Shown: positions 1 to 9,478, counted from the first letter of the stretch. The stretch: 62,690 nucleotides of DNA from Thermosipho atlanticus DSM 15807 (GCF_900129985.1 NZ_FQXN01000006.1:1-62690); one strand, 5' to 3'. A program made the numbers and translations. The notes: a model not told the origin generated them from the letters alone.

Positions 1-1
1 T

Positions 2-568
2 TTAATCAGCGTCATATACACATGTTCCCATTCCATAACCATATGCATGTTCTCTAACTTTGTTTTGTGGTCTGTTCATCATTCTACCTCTTACATTCCT
101 TCTTTCCATTTCTGTATATGTATTTCCTCTGTTATTTTCCATTCCTCTTCTTGCAAATACTGGAAATCCGTTTTCTCTTACCACTATTTCTTTTCCATCT
201 ATTACTGCTTTGTCTACTACAATGTATGTTTCATCTTCTGTTGAAATTATTCTACCACTGATTTCTATATTTACTCCTACTTCTAAGCCATCATACAACC
301 AAATTGGTCCTGTGTGTACTTCATATTCTTCTCCTTCAGCATCAATGATTACTTCCATCCCTTCTCCTGGTATCATTTCAATTTCCTTTACTGTACCTGA
401 TATGGTTGTTTCAGAAACTGTTGCTCCTTCAGGTAAATTTTGATAAAGTGGTTGTGTTCGACTTGTTGTGTTTGTCTGTACATAATTGCTCCTCCATGGT
501 CCTACTGCAAATATACTTGCTGTTAACACTAATACTGTTAATAAAACTACACTAATCTTTTTAAACAT
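2..568 (-). CDS. Small secreted protein of unknown function
   Basis: I do not recognise a family. The 188-residue product begins with a basic n-region (MFKK) and a hydrophobic stretch to about residue 22 that ends in A-V-G, a likely signal peptide, so the protein is probably exported. Residues ~55-125 are rich in alternating beta-type segments (SGTVKEIEMIPGEG, VNIEISGRI), which could be an OB-like or other small beta-barrel; that is inference. The tail from ~140 is rich in Arg, Asn and Met. The ATG is preceded by CAGGAGGTGG with good spacing. The stop lies at the very edge of the window, so the downstream context is not visible. Confidence 0.7.
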   Translation of the reverse strand: MFKKISVVLLTVLVLTASIFAVGPWRSNYVQTNTTSRTQPLYQNLPEGATVSETTISGTVKEIEMIPGEGMEVIIDAEGEEYEVHTGPIWLYDGLEVGVNIEISGRIISTEDETYIVVDKAVIDGKEIVVRENGFPVFARRGMENNRGNTYTEMERRNVRGRMMNRPQNKVREHAYGYGMGTCVYDAD

Positions 569-976
569 AATTCCACCTCCTGGTTTTTTTGAATTTGGTT
601 TTTTGTTTCTACACTTCTTGTGTTACTCGCTTTTGCTTAATAAATCCTTATAACTTCCTTAGAGTTCCCTTAGAAAAAACCAATAAACAAAGCAAAAAAA
701 AATAAAAAATTTTTTAAATTAACAAGAAAGGAGATTCTCCTTTAAGCTAATTTTTTAACATATATAAATTGACACATTAGGAATCTATTTAACTTTTTGT
801 ACAGATAGGAAGAAAAATTAGGGAGTCAAATTAAAAAAAAGAGGTTGCAAAAAAGGTAACAGAAGAAAAATGTCTCGCGATTTTTAAATTTTCTTTGTGC
901 GTTAATCATTTTTCTACTATTTTCTAAAAGATTTACACAAGAATAAAAAAACACAATTACTGATATTTCGATTAAT
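569..976. other. Intergenic region, no gene seen
   Basis: This is AT-rich DNA between two minus-strand genes. It should hold the promoter of the secreted-protein gene. A short perfect inverted repeat (AAAGGAG ATT CTCCTTT, about 726-742) is present. I see no open frame with coding character and no RNA I can name. Confidence 0.4.
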
Positions 977-1732
977 CTATGTTATTTTGTTTTTTGAATT
1001 CTTTTTAGGTTTTGTATTTTTCAATTCTAACAACTTCTCAAGTATTTTACCTTCAATTTTTTCAAGTTGTCCTGGTCTAGGAACAAGCGAAATGTCTATA
1101 GGACCATGAGAAATTCTTTTAAGTTCTAAAACTTTATGACCTATATGTTTAAAAAGTCTCTTTACTTCATGTTTTTTCCCTTTTATCATCACTATTTTTA
1201 AAATAGTATAATCAAAACCCTTTTCCAGGATAGAAACATCTTTACAAATTAAAAATTCCCCATTATCTTCGAATCCTCTTTTCAATTTCTTTAGTTCTTC
1301 TTTTTTTACACTTCCCTTTACTTTGACAATATATATTTTTTCAATTCCATACTTTGCACTAGTTAATACGTTAATCAAATCTCCATCATTTGTAAGAATC
1401 AGAACACCAGTAACATCTTTATCCAATCTTCCAGCAGGTTTGAGAGGCTCTTTAATATTTTTCAACAAATTTTTCAGTGTTTTTTTCTCCTTTGGGTCAT
1501 AAAGGCTGCTTACATAACCCTTAGGTTTATTAAGCACACAATACACATATTTTTTTCTGAATTTTACTATTCGTGATTTTCCATTGATTTTTATCTCATC
1601 CTTTTCTTTGACATCATACCATGGTTCTTTAATAATTTTACCGTTTACTTCTACCTTCCCATCGAAAACCATTTCGTCTGCTTTTCTTCTTGAATATCCC
1701 AATTGCTGTAAATACTTTTGAATTTTGATAAT
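977..1732 (-). CDS. RsuA/RluB-type rRNA pseudouridine synthase, non-canonical start
   Basis: The product should convert a uridine in rRNA to pseudouridine. An S4 RNA-binding domain fills the first ~60 residues. The catalytic block GRLDKDVTGVLILTNDG contains the Asp of this family, and KGKKHEVKRLF is the later family motif. In the frame, TTG at 1702 is the first conventional start, but it would remove the first S4 residues and has no ribosome site. Ten codons upstream a perfect TAAGGAGATGAT stands directly before ATT (1732) and ATC (1729), and the extra residues (IKIQKYLQQLGYSRRK) are exactly the usual S4 beginning. I therefore place the start at ATT 1732 or ATC 1729. The exact rRNA target (16S or 23S) cannot be told. 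Confidence 0.88.
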   Translation of the reverse strand: MIKIQKYLQQLGYSRRKADEMVFDGKVEVNGKIIKEPWYDVKEKDEIKINGKSRIVKFRKKYVYCVLNKPKGYVSSLYDPKEKKTLKNLLKNIKEPLKPAGRLDKDVTGVLILTNDGDLINVLTSAKYGIEKIYIVKVKGSVKKEELKKLKRGFEDNGEFLICKDVSILEKGFDYTILKIVMIKGKKHEVKRLFKHIGHKVLELKRISHGPIDISLVPRPGQLEKIEGKILEKLLELKNTKPKKNSKNKIT

Positions 1733-1773
1733 ATCATCTCCTTATCAATGAATTATACACCAAATATATTATA

Positions 1774-1801
1774 AAAAAATAAGGGGCTTTTAAAAGCCCC
1801 T
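1774..1801 (-). terminator. Rho-independent terminator after clpC
   Basis: A perfect palindrome (GGGGCTTTTAAAAGCCCC with flanking AA/TT) lies just after the clpC stop. On the minus strand it is followed by TTATTTTTTT. It separates clpC from the pseudouridine synthase gene. Confidence 0.85.
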
Positions 1802-4176
1802 TATTTTACATTAGATAATTCTTTCTCTTTTTCAATTACCATTTTTCCATTTCTCACATCAACTAAAATTCTGTCGCCTTCAGTTATTTCTCCAGCTATT
1901 ATTTTCTTCGATAATGGAGTTTCAATCTCCCTTTCAATTAATCTTCTCAACGGACGAGCTCCAAACGCTGGATCATAACCTTGTTCAGCAAGAAATTCTT
2001 TCGCATTATCTGTCAATGTTATTTTCAATCGTTTTTCACTTAACCTTTTTTCAAGTCTAGCCACAAGTTTTTCAACTATTTCTTTCATATGTGCTTTTGT
2101 TAAAGGCTTGAAAATCACAACATGATCAATTCTGTTTATAAATTCAGGTCTAAAATAGTGCTTGAGATCTTCTCTTACCGATTCTTCTATTTTCTCAAAT
2201 TCAATTCCCGCCTCTACTTTTCTTAAAATCTTATCACTTGCAAGGTTACTTGTCATTATAATAATTGTATTTCTAAAATCAACCGTATTACCCTTTCCAT
2301 CAGTAAGTCTTCCATCATCAAATACTTGCAGCAAAATATTGAATACTTCTGGATGAGCTTTTTCTATTTCATCAAGTAATATAACGCTATAAGGTTTTCT
2401 TCGTACCGCTTCAGTTAATTGGCCCCCTTGATCATATCCAACGTATCCTGGTGGTGCACCAATCAACCTAGCAACAGAATGTTTTTCCATATATTCACTC
2501 ATATCAATTCTAATCAAAGCATTCTCAGAACCGAATAAGAGTTCCGCAATTGTTTTTGCAAGTTCAGTTTTTCCAACTCCACTTGGTCCTAAGAACAAAA
2601 ATGTTCCAATAGGTCTGTTTGGATCTTTTATACCTGCACGAGCTTTCCTTATGGCATCTGCAACAACTTTCACAGCTTCCTCTTGATCAACCATTCTTTG
2701 ATGTACAAACTTTTCAAAATTTAATAACTTTTCTTTTTCAGATTCCATCATCTTACTAGCTGGAATCCCTGTCCAAGACTCTACAACTTTTGCTACAGTA
2801 TCAGCTGTAACTTTATCAGTACCGTACTTTTTTTCAAGCTCTTCATATTGACTTTGAAGTTTATACATTTGTTGCTTCATTTCGGCAGCTTCTTTGTATT
2901 GAGAATTAATAGTAAGTTCATCTATTTTTTCACTTAAAGATTTAATTTTTTCTTTTAATTCTGTAATCCTTGGATCACTAGATTTTAGACTTACCTTTGC
3001 TGCCGCTTCATCAATTAAGTCTATTGCTTTGTCAGGTAAAAATCTATCTTGGATGTATTTTGAAGAAAGCTTTGCAGCTGCCTCAATGGCTTCATCTGTA
3101 ATTTGAATATTGTGGTGTTTTTCATATGTTTCTTTTAAACCTTTAAGAATTTCAATTGTTTCATCAACTGACGGCTCATTCACTAAAACAGGTTGAAACC
3201 TTCTCGCTAAAGCTTTATCTTTTTCAATGTATTTTCTAAATTCTTCTAAAGTAGTTGCACCAATTGCATGGAGTTCTCCTCTTGCAAGTGCTGGTTTCAG
3301 CATATTTGATGCATCCATCGCGCCTTCTGCAGCACCAGCACCTACAATTGTGTGAAGTTCATCGATAAAGAGGATAACATTCTCTTTCATCTTTTTTATT
3401 TCTTCCATCAATTTCTTTAATCTTTCCTCAAACTCTCCACGATATTTACTACCTGCTATCATCTTACCAAGATCTAACATTAAAACTTTTTTGTTTTTCA
3501 ACTTATCAGGAACTTTTCCTTCAACAATTCTTTGAGCTAAACCTTCTACAATTGCTGTTTTTCCAACTCCTGGATCACCAACAAGAACTGGATTGTTTTT
3601 AGTTTTTCTAACCAAAATTTCAATGACTCTTTCAAGTTCTTTATCTCTTCCAATTACCGGTGAAAGTTTCCCCTCTTTTGCAAGTTTTGTGAGATCAACT
3701 GTATACTTTGCTAATACGTTTTTATCGTCGTCCCCAAGCTCGCCTGACTCTGCCAAATCTTTTACTACATTTAGAACTGTTTCGTATGATACTCCATACT
3801 TTGACAAAATAGCGGCACATTGTGTAGAAGCATCTTTGAGAACAGCAAGTAGAAAATGGAGAGGCGAAACTTTTGTTGAACCTAAAAGCTTTGCTTCTTT
3901 TTTTGAAAGTTCAAAAATTCTTGAAAGTTCGTTAGACATATAAACTTGCGAACCAGAACCATAATATACCCCATATTGACTTTCAATTAATTCTTCAAGC
4001 CTATCAATAACTTCTTCAACGTTCACTTTTAACGTTTCAAAAATTTTCTGCACAGTCTCCTCTTGAAGAACTTCATACATAACATGCTCTGGTTTCAATA
4101 AATTTTGTCTTTTTTGAGATAAATGTTCAGCTGCTTGTTGTACAAGTTCGTTCATTCTTTCATCTAAATATCTCAT
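1801..4176 (-). CDS. clpC: ClpC-type AAA+ chaperone/unfoldase
   Basis: This is a Hsp100 ATPase that remodels or unfolds proteins, often feeding ClpP. The product is 791 residues. Two Clp N repeats occupy residues ~5-145. AAA-1 has Walker [14 protein letters not shown] and Walker [11 protein letters not shown] short coiled-coil middle domain with a UVR-like [11 protein letters not shown] sequence (~410-455) is typical of ClpC rather than ClpB. AAA-2 has [12 protein letters not shown] and [15 protein letters not shown], and the C-terminal D2 domain has GARPLRR. The start is ATG 4176, eight bases after GGAGGTG; the upstream in-frame ATG overlaps that site. The loop before [10 protein letters not shown] is short and reads [11 protein letters not shown], without the clear [LIV]-G-[FL] tripeptide used to dock ClpP. 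No clpP is in the window. Confidence 0.92.
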   Translation of the reverse strand: MRYLDERMNELVQQAAEHLSQKRQNLLKPEHVMYEVLQEETVQKIFETLKVNVEEVIDRLEELIESQYGVYYGSGSQVYMSNELSRIFELSKKEAKLLGSTKVSPLHFLLAVLKDASTQCAAILSKYGVSYETVLNVVKDLAESGELGDDDKNVLAKYTVDLTKLAKEGKLSPVIGRDKELERVIEILVRKTKNNPVLVGDPGVGKTAIVEGLAQRIVEGKVPDKLKNKKVLMLDLGKMIAGSKYRGEFEERLKKLMEEIKKMKENVILFIDELHTIVGAGAAEGAMDASNMLKPALARGELHAIGATTLEEFRKYIEKDKALARRFQPVLVNEPSVDETIEILKGLKETYEKHHNIQITDEAIEAAAKLSSKYIQDRFLPDKAIDLIDEAAAKVSLKSSDPRITELKEKIKSLSEKIDELTINSQYKEAAEMKQQMYKLQSQYEELEKKYGTDKVTADTVAKVVESWTGIPASKMMESEKEKLLNFEKFVHQRMVDQEEAVKVVADAIRKARAGIKDPNRPIGTFLFLGPSGVGKTELAKTIAELLFGSENALIRIDMSEYMEKHSVARLIGAPPGYVGYDQGGQLTEAVRRKPYSVILLDEIEKAHPEVFNILLQVFDDGRLTDGKGNTVDFRNTIIIMTSNLASDKILRKVEAGIEFEKIEESVREDLKHYFRPEFINRIDHVVIFKPLTKAHMKEIVEKLVARLEKRLSEKRLKITLTDNAKEFLAEQGYDPAFGARPLRRLIEREIETPLSKKIIAGEITEGDRILVDVRNGKMVIEKEKELSNVK

Positions 4177-4299
4177 ATATACCACCTCCAACATATTTTT
4201 TTCTCAATTGTTATCACTCACATATTTAGACTGCTAACCATATTCAGAGTTCGAATTTATTAGTTAATAAAAATTTACAATTTAGTAACAAATTAATTT

Positions 4300-4325
4300 T
4301 TATACGAATATCTTCTGTGGTATAA
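4300..4325 (+). promoter_or_regulatory. Extended -10 promoter of the diguanylate cyclase gene
   Basis: TGG-TATAAT (about 4317-4325) forms an extended -10 element some 35 bases before the ribosome site. No good -35 hexamer is seen 17 bases upstream. Confidence 0.5.
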
Positions 4326-4374
4326 TTAAAATAAAATTAATGCAGTAACATGTGTTCAATAAGGAGTGGCTAAT

Positions 4375-5811
4375 GTGATTTACATCCTCACATTTTTTAT
4401 ATTTGTTTTAGCTTTTGTTATTATACTTTTATATCTAAAGAATACTAAACTCCTAAAAATTTTAAGAATTTTATCTGAAAAAAACAAGCAAATTTCTTTT
4501 GGAATTTGGAAAAGTGATAAATTGTTCTATTACACTCCTACTTTTGAAGAAAGTGCTAAAAAATTAAATATTAATTTCAATGAATTCAAAAAGGTTTCAA
4601 AAAACAAATTAAAATCACTTCTTGAAAAATATCCTACTTTACAGGAAATATTAGAAACGATTATTTTAAATTATCACGATGAAAATATTTCATTTGATAT
4701 TGAATTACCAATTGGAAATGAATTTTTCTTTGTTAAGTTCTTCAGAACAAAAATAAACAATATTAAATATTCATTCGTTTATGTAATAAACTTATCCACC
4801 AATATCAAAAACTTCGCTGAAGATCTTCTCAAGCCTCTTTTGAACACTCCAAGTGAAGTCTTTCAGTGTGTTCTAGATGGAAAGTCAACACACATATTGG
4901 GCGAAAAAATTTTCCAATACTTGAATAAAATCAATATGGTTGATTCTTTTGTTCTGGGGGTTAAACAAAATGATGGTTCAGTTAAAATTCACTATGCTAA
5001 CGTTGATGGAGAAGAACTAATAGATTTTATTATTCCTCCAGAACAGAAGTCTATAACTTCATATATTATTGATTTCAAGGTCAAACAATACTTTAAAAAT
5101 TCTTTTGATATCAAACTTCCACCAGGGTATAAAAAGATACACGTTGGCGAAAATATTCCAAATTCAATATATGGGGTACCTTTGTCTTTTGATAACCAAA
5201 CTTTCGGAGCTGTTTTGTTTGAAAAAAGAGGAATAGATCAGTTTACTTTTAAAGATTTCTATCTCTTTGATTTATTTGCATATATTATTTCTATAAACTA
5301 CAAATTAAAAAATACTATACGGGAATTGAGAATAGAAAAAGAAAAAAATTATTTAAATTCAATAGTTGATCCTCTAACAAAAGCATTTAATAGGACATTT
5401 TTAAACCATTTTCTCGAAAAAACAATTGCATATTCTAAAAGGAACAAACAAGAAAATACTTTGGTATTTATTGATTTAGATAACTTTAAACATATAAATG
5501 ATCAACATGGACATTTCTATGGAGATGAAATATTAAAAAATTTTGTTTCAGTAGCTAAAAAAACTCTGAGAAAAATGGATGTTATTGCAAGATACGGCGG
5601 TGACGAATTTATAATTGTTTTACCAAATACAAATATTAAAACCTCAAAAAAAGTTATCAATAGACTTCAAAAAGAAGCTTCAAAGCTTCAAACACCTATA
5701 CGATTTTCATATGGCTTAATCAACATAGATCCCGAAAAAGATTTAGAAGAGACTCTTAGAACGGTAGATGAAAAAATGTATGAAATGAAAAAAATGCAAA
5801 AAGACAGTTGA
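4375..5811 (+). CDS. Membrane-anchored diguanylate cyclase (GGDEF)
   Basis: It should make cyclic di-GMP from two GTP at the membrane. One transmembrane helix spans residues ~2-22. An unassigned sensory region (~40-310, possibly PAS or GAF-like) leads into a GGDEF domain at ~320-478. The active-site motif is intact (ARYGGDEFIIVLP, near residue 410), and a product-inhibition I-site RxxD (RKMD) lies five residues before it. The start is GTG 4375, eight bases after AAGGAG; the in-frame GTG at 4366 overlaps the ribosome site. The gene stands alone, divergent from clpC, and no terminator is obvious before the tRNA promoter. Confidence 0.9.
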   Translation: MIYILTFFIFVLAFVIILLYLKNTKLLKILRILSEKNKQISFGIWKSDKLFYYTPTFEESAKKLNINFNEFKKVSKNKLKSLLEKYPTLQEILETIILNYHDENISFDIELPIGNEFFFVKFFRTKINNIKYSFVYVINLSTNIKNFAEDLLKPLLNTPSEVFQCVLDGKSTHILGEKIFQYLNKINMVDSFVLGVKQNDGSVKIHYANVDGEELIDFIIPPEQKSITSYIIDFKVKQYFKNSFDIKLPPGYKKIHVGENIPNSIYGVPLSFDNQTFGAVLFEKRGIDQFTFKDFYLFDLFAYIISINYKLKNTIRELRIEKEKNYLNSIVDPLTKAFNRTFLNHFLEKTIAYSKRNKQENTLVFIDLDNFKHINDQHGHFYGDEILKNFVSVAKKTLRKMDVIARYGGDEFIIVLPNTNIKTSKKVINRLQKEASKLQTPIRFSYGLINIDPEKDLEETLRTVDEKMYEMKKMQKDS

Positions 5812-5911
5812 CAATCTTTTTGTATAAAATTTGATTACAGTATTGACTTTTCCATAAGTTATGATAATATTTTATTTGGAGTTTGAAATCAGCTTGCAAA
5901 AACAAGGATTA

Positions 5912-5940
5912 TTGACAAAAAATGGGAAATATGGTATAAT
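5912..5940 (+). promoter_or_regulatory. Strong sigma-70-type promoter of tRNA-Asn
   Basis: TTGACA (5912-5917), a 17-base spacer and TATAAT (5935-5940) preceded by TGG. It is a consensus promoter about 20 bases before the tRNA. Confidence 0.85.
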
Positions 5941-5960
5941 ATAATATGAAATTGATAAGT

Positions 5961-6036
5961 TCCGGCGTAGCTCAATAGGCAGAGCGGGTGGCTGTTAACC
6001 ACTAGGTTGGGGGTTCGAGTCCCTCCGCCGGAGCCA
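5961..6036 (+). tRNA. tRNA-Asn (GTT)
   Basis: A full cloverleaf can be drawn. The acceptor stem is TCCGGCG/CGCCGGA, the anticodon loop CTGTTAA reads GTT (5994-5996), and the T-loop is GGTTCGAGTCC. The CCA is encoded at 6034-6036 after discriminator G. The last 13 bases are repeated at 9439-9451, marking an integration site. Confidence 0.97.
6024..6036 (+). repeat. Left attachment-like repeat (tRNA-Asn 3' end)
   Basis: TCCGCCGGAGCCA here is identical to 9439-9451. It lies inside the intact tRNA gene, as expected for an element that integrated at a tRNA 3' end and restored it. Confidence 0.75.
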
Positions 6037-6046
6037 GCTTAGTTTC

Positions 6047-6085
6047 TAAGGAGGGGTGTGAGTCGGAAGGTGCTCCCCTTTTTTG
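6047..6085 (+). terminator. Possible terminator after tRNA-Asn
   Basis: AGGAGGGG (about 6049-6056) can pair with CCCCTTTT (6077-6084) around a 20-base loop, partly through G-T pairs, and a T-run follows. The stem is imperfect, so the call is tentative. Confidence 0.4.
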
Positions 6086-6359
6086 TTTATTTTGACAATT
6101 ATTTTTGAATTTCTCCAAAAGCATTTTACACCTTCTCCCTCAAGAAAAAGCTAGAAAAAATTGAAATTCTCTCTTTTTTCTGTTCTAAGTTGACAATAAA
6201 GTCCATCATTCCTCCTAAAGGAGAAAAATTTTTTAAAAATGGACGGGGAACGTTCTAAAAATAATAGAAAAATAATAATAGGTAACCCAAAACAAACTCA
6301 AAAATATATATAAAAATAAAAGCAACTAATATATCTTCAAAAAATGGCCAAAATTATCT

Positions 6360-6969
6360 TTACATATAACTTACAATATAAAGAAACTTTAATAATCCCG
6401 ATATTCTTGTCATGTCTTCTCTACATGCATAAACATATTTTCCAGGTTTTGTTTTTACAATTCTAAATAATTCCTCATTTTTCTACATTCTTCATTCAAT
6501 GGCCTCTCGCAAAATGAATTCCTTCTTTTATTACTACTTTCATATCTTGTAATCTCAAATATTTCTCAAACTAAAACACATCAGATAATTTGTTTGCTAT
6601 AAATATGGTACCTTTTAACTTTATTTTTTAAGATGTTTTCAAGTAGTTTTATCCCACTTGAATATGTTTTCCCAATTTCTACGTATTGGAAGGACTTATA
6701 TTTTTCTTTCGTTAATACTATTTCATGCATTATATGTTTCTCACATGATGTATTCACATATTTCTTATCCAGCTTAAGAAGTATGTTTTTCTAAATCTAA
6801 TCCTATACCAGATATCAAACACTATATATATATTTTCTTCACATCAGCTCATATATTCATGGATATAATTGATATAATTAATAAAAGAATTCTATAATTT
6901 CTTTAATTAAAGAAGCTTATAATGAAAGTTTCTAAGTGACAGGCCTTTATTAATGTATAATGTCCTCAT
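6360..6969 (-). pseudogene. Decayed gene of unknown family
   Basis: Several protein-like stretches lie in successive minus-strand frames. Reading down they are an ATG-led MRTLYINKGLSLRNFHYKL (6969), IYIVFDI and GIGLDLEK, then a ~65-codon open stretch with KLDKKYVNTSCEKHIMHEIV and KTYSSGIKLLENILKNKVK (about 6790-6581). These are followed by FEKYLRLQDMKVVIKEGIH (6570-6496) and KTKPGKYVYACREDMTRIS (to 6360). Stops and frameshifts interrupt it, so it is not functional. I do not recognise the family. It is the best candidate for a lost mobility or accessory gene of the island. Confidence 0.4.
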
Positions 6970-6992
6970 TTTCAATGTTTCTCTAAACAAAA

Positions 6993-7013
6993 AAATAAGC
7001 AGTTTTTTAAGAA
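6993..7013. terminator. Possible hairpin terminator
   Basis: AGCAGTT/AACTGCT arms around a 7-base loop. There is no long T-run beyond the stem, so this is weak. Confidence 0.3.
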
Positions 7014-7276
7014 CTGCTAATAAATATACTTAAACAGAATATTTTTTAGTTCTATTATTGTTGGTAAACTTTTGAGAAAATTATGATAGAATATTAGTGT
7101 AAAACTTAAGTTTGAACGTTACTTTATTTTTGTTTTTCTTATACTAGGAAAGATTATATCATTTTCCCCTTTATTTTCAAAGTTTCATATACTATTTCTG
7201 AAACAAATCCAAATTAACTTGTCTTTTTATTTTTCTTTTCTATACATTACAATATTATGCTAAACAATGACAAATT

Positions 7277-7489
7277 TTGACTGACTTAAAAGAAGTTAAA
7301 ACTATGATGGGAAGAAATTCTCCTATAATGGACCTTAAAAATACTGCAAAAAATTTAAAAATAGAAAAATTTGCTTCTTATAGGATAGGAAAGGAATATA
7401 AAATTTTTAGTGTGAAAATTAATAAAGGAAAAAACAGGAAGATTATTGTTGTTGGAATTGTACATAACAAAGAATTGATAGGTAAATAG
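7277..7489 (+). CDS. Doubtful small ORF
   Basis: Seventy codons from a TTG, or about 61 from ATG 7304, without a convincing ribosome site. The composition is Lys-rich (NKGKNRKIIVVGIVHNKEL). It could be a fragment of a lost gene in the island. I do not recognise it and would not treat it as a confirmed gene. Confidence 0.2.
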   Translation: MTDLKEVKTMMGRNSPIMDLKNTAKNLKIEKFASYRIGKEYKIFSVKINKGKNRKIIVVGIVHNKELIGK

Positions 7490-7581
7490 ATAAAGTAATG
7501 TAAAAGTCAAGAAAAAAATATATAAACAAGTTATCAAAAAATTCGCATCATGTCCTTAAAAATTAAAAGGAGGAATAAAAT

Positions 7582-8559
7582 ATGATGAATGAAAATGCAA
7601 AAACTCCTGGGGGGTTATTTAGGAATAATTTCTCAGGTAAAAACTTGAGAGAAAAATCTACAATTCAGACCAGCAATTTTGTAATTAAAGACACTCCAGA
7701 AATTCAGACATATTCATTACAAGAAGTATTGAATAAGGTAATCCTGGGAGATGCTTTAAAAGTACTAAAGAAATTACCGAAAGAATCAGTAGATATGATT
7801 TTTATGGATCCCCCCTATTTCCTTCAACTACCGAACAAAAAATTAAAACGGTGGACAGTTAAAACTGAAGTGAACGCAGTAGATGATGACTGGGATAAAT
7901 TTGAATCTTTTGAAGAATATGATAACTTCATTAAAAATATACTCACGGAACTTAAAAGGGTTATGAAACCAAACGCTACAATATGGGTTATAGCAACATA
8001 TCACAGTATTTTCAGGATCGGTAAAATTATGCAGGATTTAGGTTTTTGGATACTTAATGATGTTCATTGGGTCAAAACAAACCCTATGCCTAACTGGCTA
8101 GGTGTTAGATTTACAAACGCAACAGAAACCTTGATTTGGGCTGTAAAGGACAAAAAAGCCAAAAAATATACCTTTAATAAAGCTTTGGCTAAAGAATTCG
8201 GAATTGGTAAAGTCGGAGCTAATGTATGGGTTCTTCCGATATGTAATGGGAAAGAACGATTGAAAGATGAAAATAGTAAAAAATTACATTCTACTCAAAA
8301 ACCAATTGAATTGTTAAAGAGAGTTATTTTGACAACCACTAAAGAAGGCGATGTTATTCTTGATCCTGTAGCGGGTGTAGGTACCACTGGATATGTAGCA
8401 AAAGCACTTAACAGGAATTTTATCATGATTGAAATCATTCCCAAATATGTGGAAGGTATTAAGAAAAGATTCCAAAAACCATTGAAGATCAGTTTAAATG
8501 GTTTTTCAAAAAATCAAAAGAAAATACAGGAATACTTGAACTTAAAGGTGAAAGAATGA
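7582..8559 (+). CDS. Type II DNA methyltransferase, HinfI-like beta class
   Basis: It should methylate adenine in a short DNA site and protect it from the enzyme encoded next. The order is catalytic motif IV first (VDMIFMDPPYF, Asp76-Tyr79) and the AdoMet motif I last (ILDPVAGVGTTG, ~261-272), which is the beta-class order. Blocks such as VDDDWDKFESFEEYDNF, FWILNDVHWVKTNPMPNW and KLHSTQKPIELL closely recall M.HinfI as I remember it, so GANTC is the likely target; this is inference. The length of 325 residues fits the family. AAGGAGG precedes the ATG. The stop overlaps the endonuclease start by ATGA. Confidence 0.93.
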   Translation: MMNENAKTPGGLFRNNFSGKNLREKSTIQTSNFVIKDTPEIQTYSLQEVLNKVILGDALKVLKKLPKESVDMIFMDPPYFLQLPNKKLKRWTVKTEVNAVDDDWDKFESFEEYDNFIKNILTELKRVMKPNATIWVIATYHSIFRIGKIMQDLGFWILNDVHWVKTNPMPNWLGVRFTNATETLIWAVKDKKAKKYTFNKALAKEFGIGKVGANVWVLPICNGKERLKDENSKKLHSTQKPIELLKRVILTTTKEGDVILDPVAGVGTTGYVAKALNRNFIMIEIIPKYVEGIKKRFQKPLKISLNGFSKNQKKIQEYLNLKVKE

Positions 8560-9419
8560 ATTATGAAAGATTCGTTGAATTATTGAATCAACACATTTTT
8601 GAAAAAGAAAAAAGAGATTTATTAAACAAGCTAGCAGAAAGACCAGAACGATTTATAGGGTTGTTTAGACCTACTAAACCCAGAGCAAAAATACTTCAAC
8701 ATTTACTTCAATCCCATGAAATAAGATTTGGAGATGCTATTGAAGAACTCACAACAGAAATTATAGCAGAACTAGGATATAGGAATCTTTCAAAAACTAT
8801 TAAAAATAGTAATGATGAAGTTTTATCACTTGATCAGTATTTTACAGATGGCAATACATATTATTTTATTGAACAAAAAGTAAGAGATGATCACGATTCA
8901 ACAAAAAAGAGAGGTCAAATAAATAATTTTGAAAAAAAGTTAGAAGTGCTCCATAACCTTCATAAAAATAATCTGGTAGGAATTATGTACTTTATTGATC
9001 CAGACTTAACTAAAAATAAAAATTTTTATGACAAGAAACTGCAATATTTTGCTAAATTTTATGGTTTAGAACTGAGGCTGTTTTATGGAAGAGAATTGTT
9101 TGAATACTTTAACGCACCTCAAATGTGGGACAATATAATCCAATGGCTAACTAAATGGAAAAATAATCTACCAGATTTACCTAAAATAAACTTTGATGAG
9201 AACCCAGAACAAAGCTTTGAAGAAATTAAAGAATTGGAAATCCGAAACTGGAGAAAATTACTTCAAAACGATAAATTATGGGAAGAAGGCATCATTTATG
9301 TACTTTTTAGAACTGGTGAAACTCTTCGATTAGTCCTAGAGTATTTTAGAAAACAAACCTCAACTCCATACATAAATCTCGAAAGGTTATTAAAAAAACG
9401 GTTAGAAGAGTATTATTGA
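8556..9419 (+). CDS. Type II restriction endonuclease (partner of the HinfI-like methyltransferase)
   Basis: It should cut unmethylated copies of the site modified by the upstream enzyme. The 287-residue protein has a PD-(D/E)xK-type core: Asp93 in SLDQYFTDG and Glu106-Gln-Lys108 in YYFIEQKVRDDHDSTKKRG. The block after EQK, with RDDHDSTKKRGQ, is what I recall from GANTC-type endonucleases, but I cannot confirm the subfamily. It is translationally coupled to the methyltransferase by a 4-base overlap. Both genes share the low GC of the region, so composition does not reveal a donor. Confidence 0.82.
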   Translation: MNYERFVELLNQHIFEKEKRDLLNKLAERPERFIGLFRPTKPRAKILQHLLQSHEIRFGDAIEELTTEIIAELGYRNLSKTIKNSNDEVLSLDQYFTDGNTYYFIEQKVRDDHDSTKKRGQINNFEKKLEVLHNLHKNNLVGIMYFIDPDLTKNKNFYDKKLQYFAKFYGLELRLFYGRELFEYFNAPQMWDNIIQWLTKWKNNLPDLPKINFDENPEQSFEEIKELEIRNWRKLLQNDKLWEEGIIYVLFRTGETLRLVLEYFRKQTSTPYINLERLLKKRLEEYY

Positions 9420-9438
9420 TTTCCTAATTGACATTTCT

Positions 9439-9451
9439 TCCGCCGGAGCCA
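9439..9451 (+). repeat. Right attachment-like repeat
   Basis: An exact copy of the last 13 bases of tRNA-Asn including CCA. It lies 19 bases after the endonuclease stop. It has no function as a tRNA and most simply marks the right end of the insertion. Confidence 0.75.
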
Positions 9452-9478
9452 ATTAAATAGCCTTTCACATTATTAAAT

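Larger units (their letters stand above)
6024..9451. mobile_element. tRNA-Asn-associated restriction-modification island
   Basis: A ~3.4-kb segment lies between two copies of the 13-base tRNA-Asn 3' end. It carries a type II methyltransferase and endonuclease and a decayed minus-strand gene, while its first 1.2 kb holds no intact gene. No integrase is recognisable, so the element is probably a remnant that can no longer move. A strong terminator stands beyond the right repeat, where the original end of the tRNA transcript is expected. Confidence 0.65.

Noticed and set aside
6200-6230. Promoter from TTGACA-like sequence near 6190 with the AGGAG hairpin
   Set aside because: No -10 at a proper distance and no gene downstream on that strand.
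6037-7276. CRISPR array or a complete transposon in the gene-poor part of the island
   Set aside because: No regularly spaced repeats, no terminal inverted repeats and no intact transposase are visible.
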